This document shows positions 1-9,895 of a stretch of DNA of 64,000 nt, piece after piece; the first letter of the stretch is position 1, and every line of letters begins with the position of its first letter. This DNA is from Phototrophicus methaneseepsis. Lineage in GTDB: Bacteria; Chloroflexota; Anaerolineae; Aggregatilineales; Phototrophicaceae. The position numbers were made by a program, and so were the translations under genes. Below the pieces are notes generated by a model. It saw only the letters and a list, made by a program, of their open reading frames with translations, did not search any database and was not told the origin of the DNA. The stretch covers positions 1,178,001 through 1,242,000 of the forward strand of contig NZ_CP062983.1 in the NCBI RefSeq assembly GCF_015500095.1, written 5' to 3'.

Positions 1-3000
1 GAAAGCTTCCCAGAGCATCCTATTTCTCCATTTATGATCGTTGAAGAAAAACAAGCATTTGTGAATAGCTTGAATAAAGATGCTTCAGCAATAGTAGACA
101 TCGTTAATGCGTTGATGAAAGAGGCAAATGCGCCATCATGGGCTGAGACGCTTTTCTTTATCGATCAATTTGAGGAATTGTTCACTTTAGTTTCAGAGGC
201 CGATCGGCCTCAATTCATTGCTGTTTTAGATGCAATTGCAAATTCAAATCGTCTTCGATGCATCGTAACTATGCGCTCTGATTTCTATTCAAGCTGTTTA
301 GAATATCCCTCATTAGTAGCGTTACTAAAAGCTTCGACTTATCCGCTAGCAGCTCCTACAGCTGGTGCTTTAATTGAGATGATCAAACGTCCAGCAGAAC
401 GAGCCGGGTTGACATGGGATGAAGGTTTGCCAGAGCGAATACAGGCAGATACAGGTAGTGACAATGGCGCTTTGGCGGTGATGGCCTATGCATTGGACGA
501 GCTTTATCGTGCTTCTACGAATGATAAACGTCTCAGCTTCGATGCTTATGATGAAATTGGCGGTATAGATGGTGCTATTGGTAAACGTGCAGAGGATACT
601 TTTGATAGCCTGAACCTGCCAAATAAAGAACGGATATTACAGTATGTGTTCCGCGAACTGGTTACGATCGATGACAGAGGTGTGGCTACTCGACAAAGAG
701 CTTCGACAAAGCAATTTGATTCTGAAGCGATGTTACTCGTTCGTTCTTTTGTTGAAGCAAGACTTTTAGTTCGTTTTGAGCAAACTATTGAGGTCGCTCA
801 TGAGGCATTGTTTCGTAGTTGGAAGCGATTGAATACGTGGATCGAAGAAACACGTGAAGATTTGCGTAGTTTGCGTCGTATGCGGCAAGCTGCGCGAGAA
901 TGGGATAATGCGGAAAAATCCACTCTTCTGTTATGGTCTGCAGAGCGACAAATGCCTATCTACGAAATTATAGAGCGTTTGGATATTAATTTAACCGATA
1001 TAGAGCAGCAATTCTTACGACCGGAACAGGAACTCATCCAGGAAGAACTTGCGAATCAATATATGCCTGAACATACCTATCGCACAAAGTTGGATCGTGT
1101 TGAGAAAATTCAAGGTGATATCGTAAAAGCTCAATGTGCAGCTCTTAATAATCCTAATAGACATATCCGCCTGGCAGCGGTCAAGGCTTTGGAGAGTTTG
1201 GAAGCGCAGGTGGCCATTCCTGACTTGCTGTTGCTGCTGAAGGATGAGGATATTGATGTTCGCCTGGCGGCCGTGGCGGCTTTGGAGAGTTTGGAAGCGC
1301 AGGTGGCCATTCCTGACTTGCTGTTGCTGCTGAAGGATGAGGCGTGGCCGGTTCGACAGGCGGCCGTGGAGGCTTTGGAGAGATTGGAAGCGCAGGTGGC
1401 CATTCCTGACTTGCTGTTGCTGCTGAAGGATAAGGATGGGCCGCGACAGGCGGCCGTGGCGGCTTTGGAGAGTTTGGAAGCGCAGGTGGTCATTCCTGAC
1501 TTGCTGTTGCTGCTGAAGGATGAGGATGGGCCGGTTCGACAGGCGGCCGTGGAGGCTTTAGGTCGTTTGGAAGCGCAGGTGGCCATTCCTGACTTGCTGT
1601 TGCTGCTGAAGGATGAGGATTGGCAGGTTCGACAGGCGGCCGTGGCGGTTTTAGGTCGTTTGGAAGCGCAGGTAGCCATTCCTGACTTGCTGTTGCTGCT
1701 GAAGGATGAGGATTGGCCGGTTCGACAGGCGGCCGTGGCGGCTTTGGAGAGTTTGGAAGCGCAGGTGGCCATTCCTGACTTGCTGTTGCTGCTGAAGGAT
1801 GAGGATTGGCCCGTTCGACAGGCGGCCGTGGCGGCTTTGGTGAGATTGGAAGCGCAGGTGGCCATTCCTGACTTGCTGTTGCTGCTGAAGGATGAGGATT
1901 GGCAGGTTCGACAGGCGGCCGTGGAGGCTTTAGGTCGTTTGGAAGCGCAGGTGGCCATTCCTGACTTGTTGTTGCTGCTGAAGGATGAGGATGGGCCGGT
2001 TCGACAGGCGGCCGTGGCGGCTTTGGTGAGTTTGGAAGCGCAGGTGGCCATTCCTGACTTGCTGTTGCTGCTGAAGGATGAGGATATTGATGTTCGACAG
2101 GCGGCCGTGGCGGCTTTGGTGAGTTTGGAAGCGCAGGTGGCCATTCCTGACTTGCTGTTGCTGCTGAAGGATGAGGCGTGGCAGGTTCGACAGGCGGCCG
2201 TGGCGGCTTTAGGTCGTTTGGAAGCGCAGGTGGCCATTCCTAACTTGCTGTTGCTGCTGAAGGATGAGGCGTGGCCCGTTCGACAGGCGGCCGTGGCGGC
2301 TTTGGTGAGATTGGAAGCGCAGGTGGCCATTCCTGACTTGCTGTTGCTGCTGAAGGATGAGATGTGGCAGGTTCGACAGGCGGCCGTGGCGGCTTTGGTG
2401 AGATTGGAAGCGCAGGTGGCCATTCCTGACTTGCTGTTGCTGCTGAAGGATGAGATGTGGCAGGTTCGACAGGCGGCCGTGGCGGCTTTGGAGAGTTTGG
2501 AAGCGCAGGTGGCCATTCCTGACTTGCTGTTGCTGCTGAAGGATGAGGATGGGCCGCGACAGGCGGCCGTGGCGGCTTTGGTGAGTTTGGATGCGCGAGA
2601 ATTTATTCTGGCTCTAGTGGGCCTTCTGCACGATGAGAACAGTTCTGTTCGGTCCTCTGTGCTAGACGTATTAGGAGGTTTAAAAGTACAAGCTGCTGTT
2701 GTTGAGATAATTCAGCATTTAGGTGACTGGAATAGTGCTGTGCGATCTTCAGCAGTAGCAGCTCTTAGAAACTTAAAAGCTCGTGATGCAGTACCTGAAC
2801 TTGTCAGTCGCCTTCAAATTGAGAAATATAGCAAGGTTATCAGCCAGATAGCAATGACCCTTGCTACTCTAGATGATGATTCAGGCTTGGCTGTCCTGCA
2901 AGAGAATGTGAAATCGCTGAATGAGAATCGCCGCCAAGATAGTGCCCTCGGTTTAAGTTTGTTGAGTGCTTTGCCTCTCGATACACCATTGCTAACTGAT

Positions 3001-3192
3001 AAGTCTCTTAATGTAAGATCTATTGCTGCTGTGGGGCTCGTTCTATCGCATGACGTGAATGCGAAGACCATACTACAATCACTTTCTGATAAGGATCTGA
3101 TTGACACACTAATAGGCTGGCTCTCAGATGGTAGCTTTCCTGAATTGCCACGTGCGGCTGTTGCTCAGACGCTGGAGTATATTGGACAGTAG
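1..3192 (+). CDS. nSTAND NTPase with C-terminal HEAT-repeat array (5' partial)
   Basis: The reading frame is open from base 1, so the gene starts upstream; the first ATG seen (34) is probably internal. The visible N-terminal part shows the Walker B stretch LFFIDQFEELFTL and the sensor-like MRSDFYSSC of the nSTAND1 class; the Walker A loop is outside the window. A helical winged region follows (about residues 100-340 from base 34). From base 1198 come 15 almost identical HEAT units built on LEAQVAIPDLLLLLKD, then at least three diverged HEAT units to the C-terminus. STAND proteins are signal-sensing switches: the repeats bind a trigger and the NTPase oligomerises, and many are anti-phage. The effector domain would be at the missing N-terminus. 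It lies upstream of restriction-like genes on the same strand, with a 128 bp gap. The family call is solid; the defence role is inferred. Confidence 0.85.
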   Translation, partial: ESFPEHPISPFMIVEEKQAFVNSLNKDASAIVDIVNALMKEANAPSWAETLFFIDQFEELFTLVSEADRPQFIAVLDAIANSNRLRCIVTMRSDFYSSCLEYPSLVALLKASTYPLAAPTAGALIEMIKRPAERAGLTWDEGLPERIQADTGSDNGALAVMAYALDELYRASTNDKRLSFDAYDEIGGIDGAIGKRAEDTFDSLNLPNKERILQYVFRELVTIDDRGVATRQRASTKQFDSEAMLLVRSFVEARLLVRFEQTIEVAHEALFRSWKRLNTWIEETREDLRSLRRMRQAAREWDNAEKSTLLLWSAERQMPIYEIIERLDINLTDIEQQFLRPEQELIQEELANQYMPEHTYRTKLDRVEKIQGDIVKAQCAALNNPNRHIRLAAVKALESLEAQVAIPDLLLLLKDEDIDVRLAAVAALESLEAQVAIPDLLLLLKDEAWPVRQAAVEALERLEAQVAIPDLLLLLKDKDGPRQAAVAALESLEAQVVIPDLLLLLKDEDGPVRQAAVEALGRLEAQVAIPDLLLLLKDEDWQVRQAAVAVLGRLEAQVAIPDLLLLLKDEDWPVRQAAVAALESLEAQVAIPDLLLLLKDEDWPVRQAAVAALVRLEAQVAIPDLLLLLKDEDWQVRQAAVEALGRLEAQVAIPDLLLLLKDEDGPVRQAAVAALVSLEAQVAIPDLLLLLKDEDIDVRQAAVAALVSLEAQVAIPDLLLLLKDEAWQVRQAAVAALGRLEAQVAIPNLLLLLKDEAWPVRQAAVAALVRLEAQVAIPDLLLLLKDEMWQVRQAAVAALVRLEAQVAIPDLLLLLKDEMWQVRQAAVAALESLEAQVAIPDLLLLLKDEDGPRQAAVAALVSLDAREFILALVGLLHDENSSVRSSVLDVLGGLKVQAAVVEIIQHLGDWNSAVRSSAVAALRNLKARDAVPELVSRLQIEKYSKVISQIAMTLATLDDDSGLAVLQENVKSLNENRRQDSALGLSLLSALPLDTPLLTDKSLNVRSIAAVGLVLSHDVNAKTILQSLSDKDLIDTLIGWLSDGSFPELPRAAVAQTLEYIGQ
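1198..2586 (+). repeat. 15-unit tandem 93-bp repeat (HEAT array)
   Basis: Fifteen head-to-tail units encode a 31-residue HEAT module. Thirteen units are 93 bp; units 3 and 15 are 90 bp because both lack the same GTT (Val) codon after GGGCCG. Identity is near complete at the DNA level, including silent positions. Differences cluster at unit residues 17-20, 27 and 30-31. The flanking HEAT units are strongly diverged, so the homogeneous block is recent or kept uniform by recombination. Confidence 0.95.
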
Positions 3193-3262
3193 AGACGATA
3201 GCAGCTGTTGAGGAATGGAAAGCATTAGACTAAATTAGCTTGGACTGTAGTATGTGAGTTTT

Positions 3263-3291
3263 TTGCTTACTTCATTGAGATACAATAAATT
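3263..3291 (+). promoter_or_regulatory. Putative promoter of the helicase/methyltransferase pair
   Basis: TTGCTT (3263-3268) and TAAATT (3286-3291) are 17 bp apart in a 128 bp AT-rich gap, 30 bp before the helicase ATG. The match to a sigma70-type promoter is moderate. Confidence 0.4.
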
Positions 3292-3320
3292 GTTATAACG
3301 TCTCTGGGAATATCTAACTG

Positions 3321-6300
3321 ATGAATGACCTAACTTTTTTTACGAATGAACCCAATGCGAGTCTGTTGGATCGCTTCAAATCAACCTTAAAAGATGTGCA
3401 ATATTTTGATGTTTTGGTTGGCTATTTCCGAACCAGCGGATTTCATTTGTTGCATGAAGCCTTGGATGATATTGAAAAGATTCGCATCCTTGTCGGTCTG
3501 AGTGTGGATCGCAGAGCATATGAAATTATTGAATCCGCATCAGGTCAGATGGAACTTCAATTTGAAGCCACGAAAGTGACAAAAGAGAAGTTTTCTGGAG
3601 ATGTTGCTGCGGAGATGGAGGTTTCGCCAGATGAATATGTGACGGAACTGAGCGTTCGCAAGTTTATCGAACTAATCCAGCAAGGTAAGCTAGAAATCAA
3701 AGCACATCCGAGCCAGAAGATCCATGCGAAAGTCTACATCAGTCGTTTCCACGAAGATGACCGCGATTTTGGTCGCGTCATTACAGGTTCAAGTAACTTC
3801 AGCTATCCCGGTCTTGTTGGGCAATATGAATTTAACGTCGAGCTGAAAAATCGTACTGATGTTGAATACGCTCTGGATAAATTCAATCTTCTATGGGAAG
3901 AAGCGATTGATATTTCTGAGGAATACATCGACACCATCAATAAACGCACATGGTTGAACGACGAGATTACACCATATCAGATTTATCTCAAGTTTCTCTA
4001 TGAATACTTCAAAGAGGACATCAATCTTGATGAAGAGTTTGATAGCTACCTGCCAGATGGTTTTTTAGAACTCAAGTATCAGAAACAGGCAGTAATTTCT
4101 GCAAAGAAGATTTTGGATAGCTACAACGGTGTGTTCCTATCGGATGTTGTCGGTCTAGGCAAGACCTACATTTCTGCTCTGCTTGCACAGCAACTACCCG
4201 GACGCAAACTCATTATTTGTCCACCCGTTTTGCAAGACTATTGGCGCGAAACATTCTTTGAATTCAATATAGGTGGAACTGTTGTTGAGTCAATGGGTAA
4301 ACTCGACCATATCATCGTCTCTGGTCATGAGAAGTTTGATTATGTGTTTGTGGATGAAGCACACCGATTCCGAAATGAAGGCACACAGGGGTATGAGAAA
4401 CTTCACCAAATTTGTTGGGGAAAGAAGGTCATCCTTGTATCAGCCACACCGTTAAACAACACAATTTCTGATATTCATGCTCAGATCAAGCTGTTTCAGG
4501 CTCCAAAGAAAAGCACGATACCAGGCGTACCGAATCTGGATCGTTTCTTTAGTCGTTTACAGGGACAAATTGATAAAGAAGAAAAAGGGTCAGTTGAATA
4601 TTTTGAGACAGTAAAAGCCGTCGCCAAAGAAGTGCGTGACAAGGTGTTGAAATACATTATGGTACGCCGTACACGCAACGAGATTGTCAATTACTTTGCT
4701 GACGATGTATCAAAACAAGGGCTATTCTTCCCTCAACTTGCCGATCCTCAGCGTATTATCTACGAATTTGATGATACAACTGATGCTGTTTTCAATGAAA
4801 CGATAGAGAAACTCAAAGACTTCAAATATTCGCGTTACATGCCCCTTCTCTATATGAAACGCCAGCTCTCTGCCTTTGAACAGCAGTCACAGCGTAACGT
4901 GGGTGGATTTATGAAAGGCATCCTCGTAAAACGGTTGGAGAGCAGCTTCTATGCTTTCAAAAACACGTTGAGACGCTTCATCGAATCCTACGAAAAGTTC
5001 ATTGATATGTTTGATGATGGAACAATCTACATTAGCAAGCAGGTCGATGTATATGACTTGTTGGAGCGTGACAACGAAAATGAGCTGCTACACCTTGTTG
5101 AAGAAGATAAGGTCACAAAGTACCCATCGAAGGATTTCGCGGCAACTTTCCGCGATCATTTGCTCTTTGACCTTGAACTACTTCGGGAAATACAAGATTT
5201 ATGGTCAGACATAATTGACGATCCCAAACTCAATCAATTTATTGAAGAGTTGCGTCATCACAACCTGCTCAAAGGCAAGAAGGTTATTATCTTCACTGAA
5301 TCCAGTGAAACGGCTGAATATCTGTATGAGAATCTTGAATCAGAGTTCTCAGGTAAGGTACTGGAGTTCTCTAGTAGTGGTGGGATGATGCGGGGTACCT
5401 CAATCAGCAAACCAGTTGCCCGCAGTATGATTCTGGATAACTATGACCCACGCCAGCGCAACAAGAAAAACGATATTCGTATCCTGATTACAACCGATGT
5501 GTTGGCAGAAGGTGTCAACCTACACCGTTCAAACATCGTCATTAATTACGACCTACCCTGGAATCCGACCCGCGTGCTTCAGCGCGTTGGGCGCGTGAAT
5601 CGTGTCGGAACAGATCACCAGAATGTCTACATTTTCAATTTCTTCCCGACAGCCCAATCGAGCCGTCATCTGAACCTTGAAGATAATGTCAAAACGAAGA
5701 TACAGGCCTTCCATGATATGCTCGGTGAGGATGCACGCTATCTGACTGATGAAGAAGCTGTTACACAACATGAGTTGTTTGGGGATCGCCTCTACAAACG
5801 GCTGAACACGAAGGAAACTTACGAAGGGGAAACGGAAGAACGCTCTGAACTAGAGTATTTGCAGGAAATCCGTGACATTCGCGACAAGCATCCTGAGCTA
5901 TTTGAGAAAATTAAACGGTTGCCCAAGAAGGCACGTACTGGGCGAAAATTATCAGAAACAAATACCCGGCTTGAAATCATCGCTCAGGAACAGGTGGTGA
6001 CATTCTTCCGTAAAGGGATGCTCAAGAAGTTCTTTCTGGCAAGCAAACAAGGGACGCTTGAACTACCGTTTCTTGAGGCGGTTGACTTGCTGAAGGTCGA
6101 GGATAAGGGCGAAAAAGAGAACAAGAAGGCGCGGATTGCCGTACCACGACAATTCTATGACTTACTCCAGCAGAATAAAGAGGCTTTCACCAGTGCGGTA
6201 TCCACTGCGGATGACGACCTGAAACCTGCTAAGGGCGGGCGTTCCAACGAAGCCATTGTGATTAAGTTGCTGAAACAGCTTGATCGTACCGAACGACTGA

Positions 6301-6548
6301 CTGATGATGATGAGGCTTATCTGAAAGTTGTCTTGAACGCTTTCGAGATGGGGATTATTCCCTCGAAAACTAGCAAATCCATCAAAGATACGATTGAAAA
6401 GGAACGCACACTCGATGCTGTTCGTATCCTCACGGTCTTGCGGACAACCGTACCGGATAACATCCTGTATGTACAAGCTGACACCAAACAGAGCAATCAA
6501 CCGAACGAAGTCATCCTCTCGGCATACTTACTGGCGCAGAGCGTATAA
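3321..6548 (+). CDS. PLD-nuclease/SNF2-type helicase fusion protein
   Basis: A 1075-residue protein. Residues 1-190 form a phospholipase D-like nuclease domain with a single HxK motif (HAKVYISRF, H near 134) and GSSNFS (about 155). From residue ~250 a superfamily 2 (SNF2/HepA-like) helicase follows: Walker A DVVGLGKTYIS (about 274), DEAH box VDEAHRF (about 344), SATPLNN motif III, and motif VI QRVGRVNRVG (about 753). It likely moves on duplex DNA using ATP and cuts it through the PLD domain. The next gene, an Eco57I-type methyltransferase, starts 17 bp downstream, so the two are co-transcribed and would act as the restriction and modification arms of one system. The HKD aspartate at the usual spacing is not obvious, as is common in helicase-linked PLD domains. 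It does not match the DISARM or BREX gene sets. Confidence 0.85.
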   Translation: MNDLTFFTNEPNASLLDRFKSTLKDVQYFDVLVGYFRTSGFHLLHEALDDIEKIRILVGLSVDRRAYEIIESASGQMELQFEATKVTKEKFSGDVAAEMEVSPDEYVTELSVRKFIELIQQGKLEIKAHPSQKIHAKVYISRFHEDDRDFGRVITGSSNFSYPGLVGQYEFNVELKNRTDVEYALDKFNLLWEEAIDISEEYIDTINKRTWLNDEITPYQIYLKFLYEYFKEDINLDEEFDSYLPDGFLELKYQKQAVISAKKILDSYNGVFLSDVVGLGKTYISALLAQQLPGRKLIICPPVLQDYWRETFFEFNIGGTVVESMGKLDHIIVSGHEKFDYVFVDEAHRFRNEGTQGYEKLHQICWGKKVILVSATPLNNTISDIHAQIKLFQAPKKSTIPGVPNLDRFFSRLQGQIDKEEKGSVEYFETVKAVAKEVRDKVLKYIMVRRTRNEIVNYFADDVSKQGLFFPQLADPQRIIYEFDDTTDAVFNETIEKLKDFKYSRYMPLLYMKRQLSAFEQQSQRNVGGFMKGILVKRLESSFYAFKNTLRRFIESYEKFIDMFDDGTIYISKQVDVYDLLERDNENELLHLVEEDKVTKYPSKDFAATFRDHLLFDLELLREIQDLWSDIIDDPKLNQFIEELRHHNLLKGKKVIIFTESSETAEYLYENLESEFSGKVLEFSSSGGMMRGTSISKPVARSMILDNYDPRQRNKKNDIRILITTDVLAEGVNLHRSNIVINYDLPWNPTRVLQRVGRVNRVGTDHQNVYIFNFFPTAQSSRHLNLEDNVKTKIQAFHDMLGEDARYLTDEEAVTQHELFGDRLYKRLNTKETYEGETEERSELEYLQEIRDIRDKHPELFEKIKRLPKKARTGRKLSETNTRLEIIAQEQVVTFFRKGMLKKFFLASKQGTLELPFLEAVDLLKVEDKGEKENKKARIAVPRQFYDLLQQNKEAFTSAVSTADDDLKPAKGGRSNEAIVIKLLKQLDRTERLTDDDEAYLKVVLNAFEMGIIPSKTSKSIKDTIEKERTLDAVRILTVLRTTVPDNILYVQADTKQSNQPNEVILSAYLLAQSV

Positions 6549-6565
6549 ATCTTTGGAGTAATTGA

Positions 6566-9500
6566 ATGAATAAGCAGCAAGCATCTGTGCTGATCAATGA
6601 AACTTTTGAAAACGCTTTTGACGAAGATCAATATCTTCGCTTCCTGCGCGAGCTATTTAACGGACAAATTGACGAATCCGATGATCGCAAATTCGATTAC
6701 TACGGGCAGTACATCCCTGATTCATTCAAGGATTATGTGCGCCGTTACAAGCGTTTAGGGACATACACCGATTCTGATGGGCATGAAATCGACCTGCTCA
6801 TTGTCATACTAAAACGCGAAAGGTCGCTTGATCAAGCACGGACAATGCAACGCAACTTCGCCGCTTATCACCTCAAGCGCCGCGATAAAGAAACAGCGAT
6901 TATCGCCTATACAACCGAAGAACGAAGCGACTGGCGATTTTCGATGGTGCGCCGTGAACCAGTTGTTGCTTTCAGCGAAAAAGGCAACCTGATTGCCAAA
7001 GATGAGCTGACACCTGTTCGCCGCTATTCCTTCCTTGTGGGACAAAGTGAGCGCAGTCATACCGCCCAACAGCAACTTTTTCCCATTCTACTGGACGACA
7101 AGCATGACCCAACGCTTGATGGTCTGGAAGAAGCCTTCAACATCGAGACGGTAACGAAAGAATTCTTCGAGCGATATAAGGCATTGTTCCTGCAATTAAA
7201 AGAAGAGCTTGATCGTCTAACCACTAAAGATAGTCGTGTACAGGCAGAGTTTAAGGCGAAAGAACTGGATACCGCTAATTTCGCCAAGAAGCTACTGGGT
7301 CAGATTGTCTTCCTGTATTTCTTGCAGAAAAAAGGCTGGCTTGGTGTACGTGAAGGCGACACCTGGGGAACTGGTCCAAAAGACTTCCTGCGCCAGTTAT
7401 TTGACCGCAAATGGGTAAGCTATGACAACTTCTTTGATGATGTACTAGAGCCACTATTCTATGAGGCACTGGCAATTGAACGCGACGACAACATCTATCC
7501 GCGCCTGAAAGCACGTATCCCCTTCCTGAATGGTGGACTGTTCGAGCCAATGAATAACTACAATTGGAAAAACACTGCCATCTTGATTGATAACAAACTA
7601 TTCGAGGACATCTTCGATACCTTCGACCTGTACAACTTCACTGTGCGCGAAGATGAGCCACTGGAAAAAGAAGTCGCTGTTGATCCTGAGATGCTTGGTA
7701 AAGTGTTCGAGAACCTGCTGGAAGTGATTGACCGTAAATCGAAGGGCGCGTTCTATACGCCGCGTGAGATCGTGCATTATATGTGTCAGGAAAGCCTGAT
7801 TAACTATCTCGCCACTGCGATGGGTGATGCTGTACCGCGTGAAGAGTTGGCGACTTTCATCCGTGTGGGCGAGTTGGCAGTGCAGAACGACACAGCAAAA
7901 GAAGCTGGTACCGTTACCTACACCTACCAGATGCCCGAATCCATTCGTACTCACGCTACCAAGCTGGATGCAGCACTGGCAAACATCAAAATCTGCGACC
8001 CTGCTATCGGTTCAGGTGCATTTCCGGTTGGCATGATGCAAGAGATTATCAAGGCGCGAGAGGTGCTGACAATCTACATTGGCAAGAGTAATAGCCGCAC
8101 AACCTACAACTTCAAGCGACAGGCGATTCAAGAAAGTATTTACGGTGTAGACATTGATTCCAGCGCGATTGATATTGCCAAACTGCGCTTGTGGCTCTCG
8201 CTGGTGGTGGATGAAGATGATTACCATCATATCAAGCCACTACCGAACCTCGATTACAAGATTGTCTGTGGTAATTCACTTTTGAGTGTGCAGAAAGACC
8301 TGTTCAATCTCGATTTGTTCCAGAAGCTTGAAAAGCTCAAAACGGCTTATTTCGACCAGACCGACCCCGCCAAGAAGCAAGCGCAGCGTGCCGAGATTGA
8401 TTCTCTGATTGCCAGGCTAACGGGCGGTCACAGCACATTTGACATGCAGATTTACTTCAGTGAAGTGTTTCATGGAAATAGCGGATTCGATGTGGTGATT
8501 GGTAACCCACCCTATGTTAAAGAGTATACCAATCGGCAAGCGTTTGATGGTTTACGCGATTCAAAATACTATCAAGGCAAGATGGATTTATGGTACTTTT
8601 TCGGATGCATTGGCATAGACATTCTCAGATCAACAGGTACTCAGTGTTTTATTGCGCCGAATAATTGGACAACTAATGCAGGTGCTTCGATTTTACGAAA
8701 CAAAATAGTGGGAGATAGCCAAATCATCAACTTTATCGACTTTGGAGATTTTAGAGTTTTCTCAGCGGGTATACAGACCATGGTATTTTTGCTTGAAAAA
8801 AACTCAGATATGCCAACTTATAAACTACAGTATTCTAAATTACTGAATTCTAACGCTGATTTAACTCTCTTGAAGCGTTTTTTGTACTCACACGAAGAGG
8901 ATGATGATTACATCAAGTACCATGCAAAATTTGTTCGTAGCGACTTGAAAGATAGTTTTGTCACGTTTTTGCCAGAGAGCCTAACTGAAATTGTGGATCG
9001 GGTAGAAAGCCATCCATATACTTTGCTGAAACCTGATGAACTCACTCAAGGCATAGTGCCTAACCCAGATGTTGTTACATCCAGAGGTATAAAGAAAATA
9101 CCGCAAACGAAGGTGAAAAAATTATCTTTAGACGTTGGCGATGGGGTATTTGTGATTTCACGGGGTTCACTAGATAGCTTATCAGAACATGAGAAGAAAT
9201 TTCTTCGTCCGCTATATCATCCATCTGACTTGCAACGTTTTTTTCTGCCAGAAATTTTTTATGATGAGATAATATATCTTACAAAAGACAATGCATCTGG
9301 TCAAAAGGCGAAAATCCCCAACCTTTTAGCTCATCTGGAAAAATACCGCGATATCATGGACGATCGACGCGAAAACCAAAACGGCAGATTAGATTTTTAT
9401 CATCTGCATTGGCCGCGAGATGAGAGATTTTTTGAGGAAGGCCCTAAAATTTTAAGTGTAAGGAAATGTGCAATACCAACATTTGTATACACAGAAAAGC

Positions 9501-9880
9501 CGACATATGTCATGATGGCATTTAATGTTGTTAAGACCAAAAGATTCAACTTGAAATTTCTTACTGCTCTTTTGAACTCAAAAGTTGTGACCTTTTGGTT
9601 ACTTCACAAAGGCAAGATGCAGGGGTACAACTTTCAAGTTGACAAAGAGCCTCTACTTGGAATTCCTCTAAAAACTGCGACAAAAGCTATAGAGAACGAC
9701 GTCGAAAAAAAGGTTGATCGATTGATTACTCTATTGGCTAATAACAAAGGCAAGCCAACTCAAGACACAAAGCATATAGAAGATGAACTCGACAAGATTT
9801 TTTATGATCTATATGAGTTGAGTAAATCCGACAGACAAATGATTGAACAAACAATCGCTCAACACATGGCGTTAACATGA
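6566..9880 (+). CDS. Eco57I/TaqI-type N6-adenine DNA methyltransferase (restriction-modification)
   Basis: A 1104-residue protein. Residues 1-200 form a unique N-terminal domain; a helical linker at about 230-265 (AKKLLGQIVFLYFLQKKGW) leads to GAFYTPREIVHYM (about 393). The gamma-class methyltransferase core follows: AdoMet motif I DPAIGSGAFPVGM (about 478), YGVDIDSSAIDIAKLRLWLS, and catalytic NPPY (VVIGNPPYVK, about 646). The last ~400 residues resemble the TaqI-like C-terminal target recognition domain. It probably methylates adenine in a specific site to mark self DNA. No separate nuclease domain is evident, so cleavage would come from the PLD-helicase encoded 17 bp upstream. A weak site (TTGGAGTAATTGAATG) precedes the ATG. 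Confidence 0.88.
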   Translation: MNKQQASVLINETFENAFDEDQYLRFLRELFNGQIDESDDRKFDYYGQYIPDSFKDYVRRYKRLGTYTDSDGHEIDLLIVILKRERSLDQARTMQRNFAAYHLKRRDKETAIIAYTTEERSDWRFSMVRREPVVAFSEKGNLIAKDELTPVRRYSFLVGQSERSHTAQQQLFPILLDDKHDPTLDGLEEAFNIETVTKEFFERYKALFLQLKEELDRLTTKDSRVQAEFKAKELDTANFAKKLLGQIVFLYFLQKKGWLGVREGDTWGTGPKDFLRQLFDRKWVSYDNFFDDVLEPLFYEALAIERDDNIYPRLKARIPFLNGGLFEPMNNYNWKNTAILIDNKLFEDIFDTFDLYNFTVREDEPLEKEVAVDPEMLGKVFENLLEVIDRKSKGAFYTPREIVHYMCQESLINYLATAMGDAVPREELATFIRVGELAVQNDTAKEAGTVTYTYQMPESIRTHATKLDAALANIKICDPAIGSGAFPVGMMQEIIKAREVLTIYIGKSNSRTTYNFKRQAIQESIYGVDIDSSAIDIAKLRLWLSLVVDEDDYHHIKPLPNLDYKIVCGNSLLSVQKDLFNLDLFQKLEKLKTAYFDQTDPAKKQAQRAEIDSLIARLTGGHSTFDMQIYFSEVFHGNSGFDVVIGNPPYVKEYTNRQAFDGLRDSKYYQGKMDLWYFFGCIGIDILRSTGTQCFIAPNNWTTNAGASILRNKIVGDSQIINFIDFGDFRVFSAGIQTMVFLLEKNSDMPTYKLQYSKLLNSNADLTLLKRFLYSHEEDDDYIKYHAKFVRSDLKDSFVTFLPESLTEIVDRVESHPYTLLKPDELTQGIVPNPDVVTSRGIKKIPQTKVKKLSLDVGDGVFVISRGSLDSLSEHEKKFLRPLYHPSDLQRFFLPEIFYDEIIYLTKDNASGQKAKIPNLLAHLEKYRDIMDDRRENQNGRLDFYHLHWPRDERFFEEGPKILSVRKCAIPTFVYTEKPTYVMMAFNVVKTKRFNLKFLTALLNSKVVTFWLLHKGKMQGYNFQVDKEPLLGIPLKTATKAIENDVEKKVDRLITLLANNKGKPTQDTKHIEDELDKIFYDLYELSKSDRQMIEQTIAQHMALT

Positions 9881-9895
9881 GGCAAGATATTCTGA

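Noticed and set aside
1131-2516. A 461-codon open frame on the minus strand over the HEAT repeats (MATCASKLSKAATAACRTC-like units)
   Set aside because: It is the antisense image of the repeated HEAT codons; its open state follows from the repeat composition and it has no ribosome site or known fold.
3321-9880. DISARM or BREX system
   Set aside because: No DUF1998 helicase (DrmA), DrmB, PglZ or BrxC-like gene is present; only a PLD-helicase and one methyltransferase.
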